Assembly: GCA_005893275.1 (NCBI GenBank)
Contig: VBOW01000026.1
Location: forward strand, 1 to 50,483
From: Candidatus Eisenbacteria bacterium
GTDB taxonomy: Bacteria; Eisenbacteria; RBG-16-71-46; SZUA-252
Direction of reading: 5' to 3'
DNA length: 50,483 bases
The notes beneath the pieces were generated by a model. It worked only from the letters and a program-made list of their open reading frames with translations, ran no database searches and was not told the DNA's origin. Each line of letters opens with the position of its first letter. Within the stretch, counting starts at the first letter, position 1. Positions 16,347 to 27,411 of this stretch are shown piece after piece. The position numbers were made by a program, and so were the translations under genes.

Positions 16347-17326
16347 GAAGCGTTCCCACGGCGCGCCCGCTTCAGGACCGGCCTTCCGGCGCGGATCACG
16401 CCGTGCTCGGAGGAGACTTCCAGGGCACCGACCAAATCGGTCACCGATGCGATTTCCGAGCGGCGCAAGTAGGATTCGATCTCCTCGACACACGCCTCGG
16501 GAAGGCCCGGGTTCGCGAAGAGGGCCGTTCCCACCTGGATCGCGGTGGAGCCTACGAGGATGAATTCGATCGCGTCGGCGGGATATGTGATCCCCCCCAT
16601 CCCGATCACGGGAATGTCCACCGCCTGGACCACTTCCCAGACCTTCGCGAGCGCGAGCGGCTTGATCGCGGGGCCCGACAAGCCCCCGACGACGGTTCCC
16701 AGGATCGGCTTGCGCGAGATGGAGTCGACCGCCATTCCCACGAACGTGTTGACCAGCGATACGGCGTCCGCGCCGCAGGATTCGCATGCGGCCGCGATCT
16801 CCGCGATCCGGGTCACATTCGGGGTGAGCTTCGCGATGAGCGGCAACGCGGTGAGCGGGCGGATCGCGGTCATGACCTCGCGGGCCATGTCGGCGTCGGT
16901 CGAATAGCGAAGCCCGTGCGGTCCGACGTTGGGGCAGGAGATGTTCACCTCGATCGCGTGCGCGACGTCCGCGCGGCTCACCCCCTCGACCAGCTCGCAG
17001 AATTCCTGCACGTCCTCCCCCTCGACGGAGACGATCACCGCGCAGGGGAGTTCGCGCAGGACGGGAACTTTGATCTCGAGAAATCCATCGAGGCCGGGGT
17101 TCTCGATCCCGATCGAATTGAGCATGCCGGAAGGGGTCTCCACGACCCTGGGAGGAGGATTCCCGGCCCGGGCGTGTCGGGTCACGGTCTTCGTGACGAT
17201 GCCTCCGATCGTGCTCAGGTCCACCAGGCGCGCGTATTCGGTCCCGTATCCGATAATCCCCGAGGCAACGAGCACGGGATTTCGGAGCACGAGGGAGCCG
17301 ATGCGCGCTTCGAGGTTCGGCGTCAC
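16343..17326 (-). CDS. pyrD: Dihydroorotate dehydrogenase, class 1B catalytic subunit
   Basis: FMN enzyme that oxidises dihydroorotate to orotate; the class 1B form works with PyrK and passes electrons to NAD+. Motifs include NPVLVASGIIGYG, GIVTKTVTRHARAGNPPPR, NSIGIENPG and the active-site Cys131 in EVNISCPN, which marks class 1. Also seen are IAKLTPNV, VSLVNTF and the FMN phosphate region VIGMGGI and IQVGTALFANPG. Length 327 is slightly above the usual 300-310. The GTG at 17326 overlaps the pyrK stop as GTGA. The adjacent pyrK confirms class 1B. Confidence 0.96.
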   Translation of the reverse strand: MTPNLEARIGSLVLRNPVLVASGIIGYGTEYARLVDLSTIGGIVTKTVTRHARAGNPPPRVVETPSGMLNSIGIENPGLDGFLEIKVPVLRELPCAVIVSVEGEDVQEFCELVEGVSRADVAHAIEVNISCPNVGPHGLRYSTDADMAREVMTAIRPLTALPLIAKLTPNVTRIAEIAAACESCGADAVSLVNTFVGMAVDSISRKPILGTVVGGLSGPAIKPLALAKVWEVVQAVDIPVIGMGGITYPADAIEFILVGSTAIQVGTALFANPGLPEACVEEIESYLRRSEIASVTDLVGALEVSSEHGVIRAGRPVLKRARRGNAS

Positions 17327-18135
17327 GGGAGCCGCTCCCAGTCCACGAGGGTCGCGTCCATGACCGGACCCTCGAGGCACATCGCGGGGTAGCGGGCGCC
17401 GTTCCCGGGCGCCCCGGGGGTAAGCGGCACGGGGCACCCGCGGCACGCGCCGACCGCGCAGGCCATCGGCCCCTCGAGCGAGGCCTCGCATCGGACTCCA
17501 CGCCCCCCCGCGAACTCCGCCACCTCGTGGAGGAGCCCGTGCGGACCGCACGTGAAGATCTCCGCGGTGAGGGGCGTGTGGCCCCCGGCCTCCCATTCGC
17601 GCTTCAAAAGGGTGAGCACGCTCCCCCGATATCCCGTGGAGCCGTCGTCGGTGGCGAGATGGAGCCTCCCGCCGCGCACTTCGCGCGCTCCGTACAGCTC
17701 CCGGTTGGTTCGCGCGCCGAAGAGGAAAATGAAGGGGCGCTTCCTTTCCCGAAGCTTCCGGCTGAGGAACAGGAGCGGCGCCACGCCGCGCCCGCCCGCG
17801 ACGAGAATCGGCGTGCGGCGGGGGCGCGGCGAGAACCCGACGCCCAGCGGGCCGATGAGGTCCAGCTTCTGCCCTTTGGGCTGCGATGCGAGCGCTTTCG
17901 AGCCCCGTCCCACGACCGAATAGTAGATGCGGACCGCGCGGATCTTCCCGCGTTCCACGAAGCCTTCCAAGCTGTAGGGCCGACGGAGCAGGGGCTCGGA
18001 TTCAAGCGAGACGCGCAGGTGGACGAACTGCCCTGGCTGGGGCCGCGTGAATCCTCGAGGCACCTTGAGCGTGAGGAGGAAATTTCCCGCGGTGACCTCG
18101 CGGTTCTCCACGACCGAGCACGATACGAGGTTCAT
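17323..18135 (-). CDS. pyrK: Dihydroorotate dehydrogenase electron-transfer subunit
   Basis: FAD and [2Fe-2S] subunit that shuttles electrons from PyrD to NAD+. The N-terminal ferredoxin-reductase-type barrel has RRPYSL (FAD binding, about 52-57) and GPLGVGF. The NAD domain has LVAGGRGVAPLLFLSR and IFTCGPHGLL. The C-terminal cluster is formed by Cys226, Cys231, Cys234 and Cys253 (MACAVGACRGCPVP then AMCLEGPV), the standard PyrK spacing. Length 270 is normal. The ATG at 18135 overlaps the TPR lipoprotein stop as ATGA, and its own stop overlaps pyrD. Confidence 0.96.
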   Translation of the reverse strand: MNLVSCSVVENREVTAGNFLLTLKVPRGFTRPQPGQFVHLRVSLESEPLLRRPYSLEGFVERGKIRAVRIYYSVVGRGSKALASQPKGQKLDLIGPLGVGFSPRPRRTPILVAGGRGVAPLLFLSRKLRERKRPFIFLFGARTNRELYGAREVRGGRLHLATDDGSTGYRGSVLTLLKREWEAGGHTPLTAEIFTCGPHGLLHEVAEFAGGRGVRCEASLEGPMACAVGACRGCPVPLTPGAPGNGARYPAMCLEGPVMDATLVDWERLP

Positions 18136-19862
18136 CGCGAGGGTCCGATGGTCGGCGTCGAGGTCGTATCCGCGGGCAGCGGCCCGGATGTGGCGCGCGA
18201 GGTATCCGCGTCGGCCGGCCTTGAGACCGCGGGCGGGAACGGGGGGGCCTTCCCCTCGCGCTGCGCCCTGTAGAGCGCCCGTGTGTAGTCGGCGAGCGAA
18301 TCGCGACGCGCTTCTTCCGCCGGGGTGAGCGAACGCGCCTCTGGCGAAGGAGGCGTCTTCGCGCTGTCCTGCGCCGCGGCCCTGATCGTCGGGAGCAGCT
18401 CCTCCATCCGCTCGCGGGCGAGGCTCGTGTCGGGATGCGCCAGCATCGAGTCCAGGAGCGCCACCCTTTCGTCCGTTTTCCCGCTCCAGCGTTTCCAGAG
18501 ATAGAGCGCCGATTCCGCGTACCGGGTCTTCCGATAGCGCCTCGCGATCGAGTCGGTCAGCGCGGCGGCCGACAGGGTGTCGCCCTGGTCGTGCGTGTGG
18601 ATCCAGAGCCGGGCGAAGGCCGCCTTCGGGGCATAGGAGCTTTTCGGGAAATCGCGCTCCACCGCCGCGTACTGGATCAGAGCCGAGTCGATGTTTTGGA
18701 TCTGGAAGTAGTAAAGCTCGGCGAGAAGAAACGCGGCCCGTGCCCGCGCCTGCGTCGAGTCGGACTGCAGGGTCTGCCGATACTGCTTGATCGTGGCGAG
18801 GCTCCCCGATCGTCGCGCCGCCTCTACCTGGAACTCGGAGGAGGCGGGCTCCGCCTTCAGCTTGTCGTATTCACGACCGGCGGATTCGAAATCGCCGAGC
18901 TGCGACTCATAGAGATATCCCAACCGGAACTGGGCTTCGTACGCCACCGGCGTGTGCGGATTCTGCGCCACGAGATTCCGGTATCCGTCGAGCGCCTCGT
19001 TCACCCGCCCGAGAAGCGCCATGCACCCGTACACCCGGAGCCCAAGCTCTCCGCCGCGATTCTCGTTCACGGCAAAAGGTTTCCAGCTCTCGTACCACGC
19101 GAGCGCGTCGCCCCAGCGTCGTAACTCTTCGAGCGTCTCCCCGCGCTTCAGGGCGAGATCCAGCCGGCGGCCGCCGTCCTCCTCGGCCTTGAGGCACTGC
19201 TCGAACACGATTTGGGCGCTTTCGTACTTCTTGCTCGTGAAGAGCGCGTCCCCCGTGCGCCGTAACGCGTCGGCGCGCTCGCGCTTCTTCTTCGCGGACT
19301 TGACCGCGTGGTCGTACCAGACAAGGGCTTCCGGGTATTTCTTGAGCGCGACCTCGCATTCCGCGCCGTAGTAGTAGAGCTCCCACTTCCGCTTGAACGA
19401 GGGGTACTGCGCTTCCGTCTCGCGGAACATGGTCTCCGCCTCTAGATAGTCTTTCCTACGGTACAGGGAAAGCGCCTCCATGAGCTTCGAATCGGGCACG
19501 AATGGGCTCTTGGGCAGGGAGGCGCGAAGCTCGCCGAACTTCTTGATCGCCCCCGTGTAGTCCCCCCTCCCGTACATCGCCGCGCCCATGTAGTAGACGG
19601 CGTCGTCCACCCACTTGCTCTTGGGATAGTCGACCAGGATCTTGTTGCATTGGCGAATGGTCGCCTCGTATTTCTGCGCCGCGTCGGCAGAAGGCGAGTC
19701 GTTCACACTCCGCTCCTGCGCCTTTTGGGCTTCGCGGTAGTAGCGCTTGGCGAGATAAAACGTGTTGTAGTAGGCGCAACCGGTGAAGGCGACGAGAAGA
19801 ATCGATCCGAGGATCCAGGAGCCCGGGGGCTTCGCGTGCGGGGTCTGCATGAACGGCCCCAT
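18132..19862 (-). CDS. TPR-repeat outer-membrane lipoprotein inside the pyr operon
   Basis: A 576-residue predicted lipoprotein. A short N-terminus and hydrophobic segment (ILGSILLVAFTG) end at the lipobox Cys29, followed by CAYYNTFYLAKRYYREAQKAQ. This is a motif I associate with TPR lipoproteins of FCB-group bacteria. Many TPR-like helical pairs follow (for example YPKSKWVDDAVYYMGAAMYGRGDYTGAI), as in BamD/YbgF-type proteins. The last 70 residues are Pro/Ala/Ser-rich and probably unstructured. ATG at 19862 (or 19850) is chosen; a longer frame overlaps pyrC. It lies 25 bases after pyrC and overlaps pyrK as ATGA. Its job is unknown; nothing in it suggests pyrimidine chemistry. Confidence 0.8.
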   Translation of the reverse strand: MGPFMQTPHAKPPGSWILGSILLVAFTGCAYYNTFYLAKRYYREAQKAQERSVNDSPSADAAQKYEATIRQCNKILVDYPKSKWVDDAVYYMGAAMYGRGDYTGAIKKFGELRASLPKSPFVPDSKLMEALSLYRRKDYLEAETMFRETEAQYPSFKRKWELYYYGAECEVALKKYPEALVWYDHAVKSAKKKRERADALRRTGDALFTSKKYESAQIVFEQCLKAEEDGGRRLDLALKRGETLEELRRWGDALAWYESWKPFAVNENRGGELGLRVYGCMALLGRVNEALDGYRNLVAQNPHTPVAYEAQFRLGYLYESQLGDFESAGREYDKLKAEPASSEFQVEAARRSGSLATIKQYRQTLQSDSTQARARAAFLLAELYYFQIQNIDSALIQYAAVERDFPKSSYAPKAAFARLWIHTHDQGDTLSAAALTDSIARRYRKTRYAESALYLWKRWSGKTDERVALLDSMLAHPDTSLARERMEELLPTIRAAAQDSAKTPPSPEARSLTPAEEARRDSLADYTRALYRAQREGKAPPFPPAVSRPADADTSRATSGPLPADTTSTPTIGPSR

Positions 19863-21175
19863 CGTATCACTTTCGGGAACGGCCCCGCTATCGGGCGCCG
19901 GCCGGGGCGGTCTCGGCCCGATAGGTGACTCGGCCACCGACCATGGTGAGGAGCACCTGTCCAGGAAGCTCCCACCCATCGAAGGGCGTGTTCCGCCCCA
20001 TCGACGCGAACTCGGACGCGCGCACGGTCCAGCGGCGCGCCGGGTCGAAGACGGTGACGTCCGCCTGCGCCCCCGCTTCCAAGGTGCCGCCCGGCAGGCC
20101 CAGGATCTTGCATGGGTTCACGGTGAGACGGAGGATCAGCTCGGGCAGCGAGAGATGCTTCGGCTCCACCAGCGCTTTCAGGTAGATCCCGAGCGCGGTC
20201 TCAAGACCCACGACCCCGAACGGCGCCGAGTCGAAGTCATCGTCCTTCTCGATTTCCGTGTGCGGCGCGTGGTCGGTCGCGAGGCAATCGATCGTGCCGT
20301 CCACGACCGCTTCGATGAGCGCGTCGCGATCCTTGGCGCTCCGAAGCGGCGGGTTCATCTTGGTGCGGGGATCGTATCCCTCGACCGCCTCGTCGGTGAG
20401 GAGGAGGTAGTGCGGGGCGGTCTCGGCGGTCATGCGGATGCCGCGTGCCTTGGCGCGGCGGATGATCTCCGCCGAGCGGGCCGCGCTCACGTGAGCCACG
20501 TGGACGTGCCCCTGCGTCAGCTCGGCAAGCAAGGCGTCGCGGGCCACCATGGTGGACTCCGCCGCGTCGGGGATTCCTCTCATGCCGAGGCGCGTCGAGG
20601 TCCAGCCCTCGTGCATGACGCCGTCCCCCTTCAGATCCGGGTCCTCGGCGTGCTGGATCACGGGAACGCCCAAGCGGCGGGTCAGCTCGAGCGCGCGGCG
20701 CATGATCTCGGCGTTCCGAACGGGCTTTCCGTCGTCGGATGCGGCCACCGCGCCCGCCTCGACCAGATCCTCGATCTCGGTGAGCGTCTCCCCCATCTGG
20801 CCGCGCGTGACCGCTGCGACGGGGAAGACGCGAGCGTGCCCCGACTCCCGAGCGCGGCGGATCACGTACTCGATCCGCGGCCGATCATCGAGCGGAGGCA
20901 CGGTATTGGGCATGCACGCGACGGCGGTGAAGCCGCCGCGGGCCGCGGCTCGCGTTCCGGTCTCGATCGTTTCCTTCTCTTCCTGGCCCGGCTCGCGCAA
21001 GTGCACGTGGATGTCGACCAGACCGGGGCAGATCACGGCGCCCTGGACCGGAAGCACCTCGACTTCGGGATTCGACCTCACATCCGCCGGGGCGTCCTCT
21101 CCCAGACCCGCGATGCGGCCGTTCGCGATCCAGAGATCCTGGACGCGATCGATTCCGCGAGCGGGGTCGAGGACT

Positions 21176-23359
<2,184 letters not shown>

Positions 23360-23450
23360 CGTGGTTTCTCCGTTGTGGTTTGCCCCGATCCGGGGCGCGT
23401 GGATCGGCAGCGGCAGTCTAGCGGCCCAGGGCGACCTTTTCCACCCGCTT

Positions 23451-26400
23451 TCATCGCCCCCGGGGCGGAGCCGCCCCGCGGCGGCCGCGCCGAGCGTTGG
23501 AATCGCCGAGCGAGGAGCCCGACAGGAGGTCCGCCAGCACGCGCCGGACATCCTCCAGCGTGTACGGCTTTTGCAGGAAAGCAAATCCCTCCTCTTCGAA
23601 CTCGCCTCCGGCAAGCGAGTCCTTTGTGTATCCGGAGACCAGAAGCACCTTCAAGTCCGATTTCATGCTTACGAGGCGCCGCGCCAGATCCACCCCGTTC
23701 ATGCCCGGCATGACGATGTCGGTCACGACCGCGCGGAACGCCCGCTCGTGCTCGTCGAATATCCGGAGCGCTTCTTCGCCGTTGCTCGATTCCAAGACCT
23801 CGTACCCCAGGAAGTGGAGCATATCGCGCGCGAGGGCGCGCACCGCGTCCTCGTCCTCGACGAGAAGAATGGCCCCACGCCCCTTCGCGGGCGGCTCGGA
23901 TTCGGCCGTCGCGGCGCGGGCGCCTGAGGCGCCGGATTCGCCGCTCCGGGGCAGGAGAACCCGAAACGTGCTGCCCCGGCCGAGCCCGCTCTCGACGAGA
24001 ACGTCACCGCCGGCCTGGCGCACGATGCCGTATACGACGCTCAGGCCAAGGCCGGCGCCCTTTCCCTGATCCTTCGTGGTGAAGAAAGGCTCGAAGAGAT
24101 GCGAAAGCACCTCCGAGCCCATGCCGGTTCCTTGATCCGAGACTGCGAGCATGACGTAGGGTCCCGGAAGCAGGCTCGCGGCCTGCTTCGGATCCTCGAG
24201 AGAGACCTGGAACTCGGCCGCCTCGATGATGAGATCGCCCCCCCGAGGCATTGCGTCCCGCGCGTTCACCGACAGGTTCGCGATGACCTGCTCAATCTGG
24301 CCCCGGTCCGCACGGACGCACAGCGACCGCCCGTCCGTCTTGGTGAGGAGGCGGACGTCCGCGCCTATCAGCCGGTGGAGCATGGGCTCCATGCCCCTCA
24401 CCACCTCTCCCACGTCGAGAATCTCGGGCGTCACCACGTCCCGCCGGCTGAACGCGAGGAGCTGCCGCGTGAGGAGGGCGCCGCGAGCGCCCGCCTTCTG
24501 GATCTCCTGGGCACTCCTACGCAGCGGATCGTCGGGAGCCATCCGCGTGAGCATCACTTCGCTGTGACCCTTGATGACGGTAAGGAGGTTGTTGAAATCG
24601 TGCGCCACCCCCCCGGCGAGCTGCCCGACCGCCTCCAACTTCTGCGCGTGACGGAGCTGCGCTTCGAGAGTCTTCCGCTCGGTGATATCGGTCGCGACGC
24701 CCAGCAGGCCGACGACCCGGCCCTCGCTGTCGCGCACCGGCACGTAGTGGCTCTCGAAGGAGACGTCCCCTAGGTCCACGCTCGACGTGAACTCCTCGCC
24801 GGCCAAGCAGCGCTCGACGCTTGCGATCACGTCCGGATAGTCCCCGTACAGGTCGTAGACGGATTTCCCGATCGACTCTCCCTCCAGCCGCCCGAGCCGC
24901 TCGAGCCCCCTGCCCTCGGACAAGGTAAGAATGCCGTCGCGGTCCATCGCGAAGAGCACGATGGGGGAACCCGCGACGACCATCCGCAGGCGCTCCTGGA
25001 CGCTCCGGAGCGTGTGTTCCGCCTCCTTCCGTTCTGTGATGTCGCGCAGGAAGCCGGTGAACACGGGGGGGCCTTCCGAGGAAATTCGCGCGATCGCGAG
25101 CTCGACCGGGAACTCCGAGCCGTCGGCGCGCATGCCGGTGATCTCGATTCGGCGGCCGATCACACTCGCCTCGCCCGTGGCCAGGTGGCGCGCCATGCCG
25201 CGCCGATGTGCTTCTCGAAGCGACGGCGGGATGATGAGCTCCACCATGTCCCGGCCCAGAACGTCCTCCCGTTTCCGCCCGAAGATGCGCTCCGCGGCGG
25301 GATTGAACTCGAGGATCCGCCCCGCGTGATCCATCGAGATGATCGCATCGAGCGCCGCCTCGATCATGGCGCCCTGCCGGGCTTCGCTCTCCCCGAGCGC
25401 CCGTTCCGCCAGGCGACTCACGGTGACGTCGACCATCTCGACGAGGTCGACGCTCTTTCCCTCCATCTCGACGCGTGTCGAGGACACGCGCGCGATCCGC
25501 TCCTTGCCTTCCCGCGTGAGAACGCAGCATTCGATCCGACTGGGCGCCTCGTGCCCCGCGGCCGCCTCGTAGAAGCCCCGGAGGCGCTCCCAGTCATCGG
25601 GGGAGTGCAACGATCGGAGCGAGAGCTTCGCCAGCTCTTGCGGTGAATGCCCCAGCATGCGCTGCGTCGCCGGATTGGCGAGAAGGATTTGGTGGGTCTC
25701 GGGATCGACCATGAGGATCGCCTCGGCGTTCGCCTCGAAGAGGGCGCTGTAGCGAACCTCGGATTGGCGCAACGTCTCCAGGCCGGTCAGGTCCTGAACG
25801 AGGACCATGGCCTCGTGGGGTTTCCCGTCGAGCCCCTTGATGGGAAGCGCGGTCAGGTACAGGACGCCGGATGCGCCCTGGATCGTCATCCTCAGCTCCT
25901 GGTGAGTCACCTCGTTCCTCTCCAAGGCGTGCCGGATCGGGCAGTCGCAGGAGTCCGCGCCCGGCGCTCCTCGACCGAGCCGCGAGCACACCTCGCGGCA
26001 CGGCCTGTCGATCCAGCTCGATCCTTCCCCGCCGGGCGGAAGGAGGACGGCCATCGCCCGGTTGTTCCAGCGAATGGTCCGTGCCTCGTCGGTCACGAAG
26101 ACGAACGTGTCGGTTTGGTTGACGACGGCCGCGAACTTCTGACGCTCGCGGTCCAAGACGCGGAGATGATCGTCGAGTGTCTTGAACCAGCGCTTGTCCC
26201 GCTCCGCTTGGAGGCGGAGCTTCGAGACCTCGCTTCGGCTGATCGCGGTCGACGCCACCATTTCGACCACGGCGACGATCCAGGGGACGGTCTTCGGATC
26301 GCGCGCAACCTCGGCGGAGGACCAGGCGAGCGCCGCCGCGCCGAGCGGCCCCGACTCGGTCGAGAGGAAGAGCGTCCTGGTCGCGTGCCCACCCGGCTTC

Positions 26401-26693
26401 GCGCAGTCCGAAGCCGTCAGATGGGGTCCGCCCCGCCGGATTGCTTCGAGCGCTTCGACCTTGAGGCGCGGGCGCAGGGAGGCTTTGATCTCGGGATCGT
26501 TGGGCGCCCAGTGCTCGCGCAAAGGCGCATCGCCGTCGGCGAGGAAGATCACGGCGGCGTCGGCGCCTGTCCCGCGGCGAAGCAGCTCAAGAGCCTCCCC
26601 GATCGAGCCGTCGAGCGAGCTTGCCTGGAGGATGCGCGGGATCGCCTGGAGGAGGTGGTCCAGGTCTCGCTGCTCGAGCGGATCGTGGGTCAT
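23451..26693 (-). CDS. Hybrid histidine kinase with GAF, four PAS domains and a receiver
   Basis: A 1080-residue sensor with no membrane helix, so probably cytoplasmic. Approximate order: GAF (10-165), PAS (190-305), PAS (312-430), PAS (440-560), PAS (565-680), HisKA with phospho-acceptor His698 (GGVAHDFNNLL), HATPase (SVNARDAMPRGG N-box, VSDQGTGMG, GKGAGLGLSVVYG) and a C-terminal receiver with Asp992 (VTDIVMPGMNG). The first PAS carries a cysteine group (PCREVC then DSCDCPIRH) as in PAS_4 domains that often read CPxCP; metal or redox sensing is possible. No response regulator with an output domain is adjacent, so the partner is unknown. The gene lies 11 bases after the GAF protein, probably cotranscribed. 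Confidence 0.93.
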   Translation of the reverse strand: MTHDPLEQRDLDHLLQAIPRILQASSLDGSIGEALELLRRGTGADAAVIFLADGDAPLREHWAPNDPEIKASLRPRLKVEALEAIRRGGPHLTASDCAKPGGHATRTLFLSTESGPLGAAALAWSSAEVARDPKTVPWIVAVVEMVASTAISRSEVSKLRLQAERDKRWFKTLDDHLRVLDRERQKFAAVVNQTDTFVFVTDEARTIRWNNRAMAVLLPPGGEGSSWIDRPCREVCSRLGRGAPGADSCDCPIRHALERNEVTHQELRMTIQGASGVLYLTALPIKGLDGKPHEAMVLVQDLTGLETLRQSEVRYSALFEANAEAILMVDPETHQILLANPATQRMLGHSPQELAKLSLRSLHSPDDWERLRGFYEAAAGHEAPSRIECCVLTREGKERIARVSSTRVEMEGKSVDLVEMVDVTVSRLAERALGESEARQGAMIEAALDAIISMDHAGRILEFNPAAERIFGRKREDVLGRDMVELIIPPSLREAHRRGMARHLATGEASVIGRRIEITGMRADGSEFPVELAIARISSEGPPVFTGFLRDITERKEAEHTLRSVQERLRMVVAGSPIVLFAMDRDGILTLSEGRGLERLGRLEGESIGKSVYDLYGDYPDVIASVERCLAGEEFTSSVDLGDVSFESHYVPVRDSEGRVVGLLGVATDITERKTLEAQLRHAQKLEAVGQLAGGVAHDFNNLLTVIKGHSEVMLTRMAPDDPLRRSAQEIQKAGARGALLTRQLLAFSRRDVVTPEILDVGEVVRGMEPMLHRLIGADVRLLTKTDGRSLCVRADRGQIEQVIANLSVNARDAMPRGGDLIIEAAEFQVSLEDPKQAASLLPGPYVMLAVSDQGTGMGSEVLSHLFEPFFTTKDQGKGAGLGLSVVYGIVRQAGGDVLVESGLGRGSTFRVLLPRSGESGASGARAATAESEPPAKGRGAILLVEDEDAVRALARDMLHFLGYEVLESSNGEEALRIFDEHERAFRAVVTDIVMPGMNGVDLARRLVSMKSDLKVLLVSGYTKDSLAGGEFEEEGFAFLQKPYTLEDVRRVLADLLSGSSLGDSNARRGRRGAAPPRGR

Positions 26694-26704
26694 CGGCGGC
26701 CGGG

Positions 26705-27187
26705 CTAGGGAGCGCGCCCGAGGCGCTCGCGGGAATGGTAGAGCGAGGCGAGCCAGTCCGCGACCCGTTGCACCTGCATCACGGCACCCTCATCGAAGGC
26801 GGCGACCTGATGGCTGTCGATGTCGATCTGGGCGTAGATCTTCTCGCCGCTCCGGATGAGGATCACGAGCTCGGATCTCGTCTCCGTGCTGCACGCCAGG
26901 TAGTTGCTCACGAGGCGCACGTCGGGGACGTTGATGTTTCGCCGCTCGGCCACGGCCGTGCCGCACACGCCGCGTCCCACGCCGATGAATACGTGATCGG
27001 TGGGCGCCCCGACGAACGGTCCGAGTCTGAGAACGTTGTCAGGGAATAGCTCGTAAATGCCGGTCCAGTGAAACCGTTCGTCCAGGTCGTGCAGGCCGCG
27101 GACGGCCGCGTGAAGAAGGTCCTCGAACGGGACCCCCAACCGATGGCGCGCTTCGAGATCGGCGATGACTCGGTCTGCGTTGTTCAT
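26705..27187 (-). CDS. GAF-domain protein, free methionine-R-sulfoxide reductase-like
   Basis: A single GAF domain of 160 residues. The block GRGVCGTAVAERRNINVPDVR with YLACSTETRSELVILI and QIDIDS is the fRMsr signature. Cys75 and Cys99 are 24 residues apart, the same spacing as Cys94 and catalytic Cys118 of the E. coli enzyme as I recall it; the position of the third Cys (Cys84) is His65 here. It may reduce free methionine-R-sulfoxide with two rather than three cysteines, or act as a redox-sensing GAF protein for the kinase that follows 11 bases later. The ATG at 27187 begins a complete GAF fold; upstream frame has no similarity. Confidence 0.78.
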   Translation of the reverse strand: MNNADRVIADLEARHRLGVPFEDLLHAAVRGLHDLDERFHWTGIYELFPDNVLRLGPFVGAPTDHVFIGVGRGVCGTAVAERRNINVPDVRLVSNYLACSTETRSELVILIRSGEKIYAQIDIDSHQVAAFDEGAVMQVQRVADWLASLYHSRERLGRAP

Positions 27188-27411
27188 TCGCTCTGCGCCC
27201 CATGGTTCCACGCCGGTGGTCCGACCCGCGGGCTTGGCCGTGCGGACCCGCATCGGGATAGATCGGCGGAGGAGGCGGCTTCTTGATGCCGGGGTGGGTC
27301 GGGGGTTCCGCGAATCGTGGGAAGGGAGCTGCCTCCAGGTCGTTGAGGACAATGCCGTTACGGTCTTCTCCCCCCCAGCTCCGGGCGCTCCTGGCCGATC
27401 GGCAGTAAGTC
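27188..27411. other. Intergenic region, 224 bases
   Basis: Separates the double ATPase from the GAF gene, both on the minus strand. It contains the 10-base palindrome GCCGATCGGC near 27395-27406 and a run of C, but no clear terminator or promoter. Open frames crossing it lack coding character. Confidence 0.3.

Noticed and set aside
16347-17501. Upstream extension of the pyrF frame
   Set aside because: Shadow of pyrD; the GTG at 16346 with GTGA overlap is the natural start.
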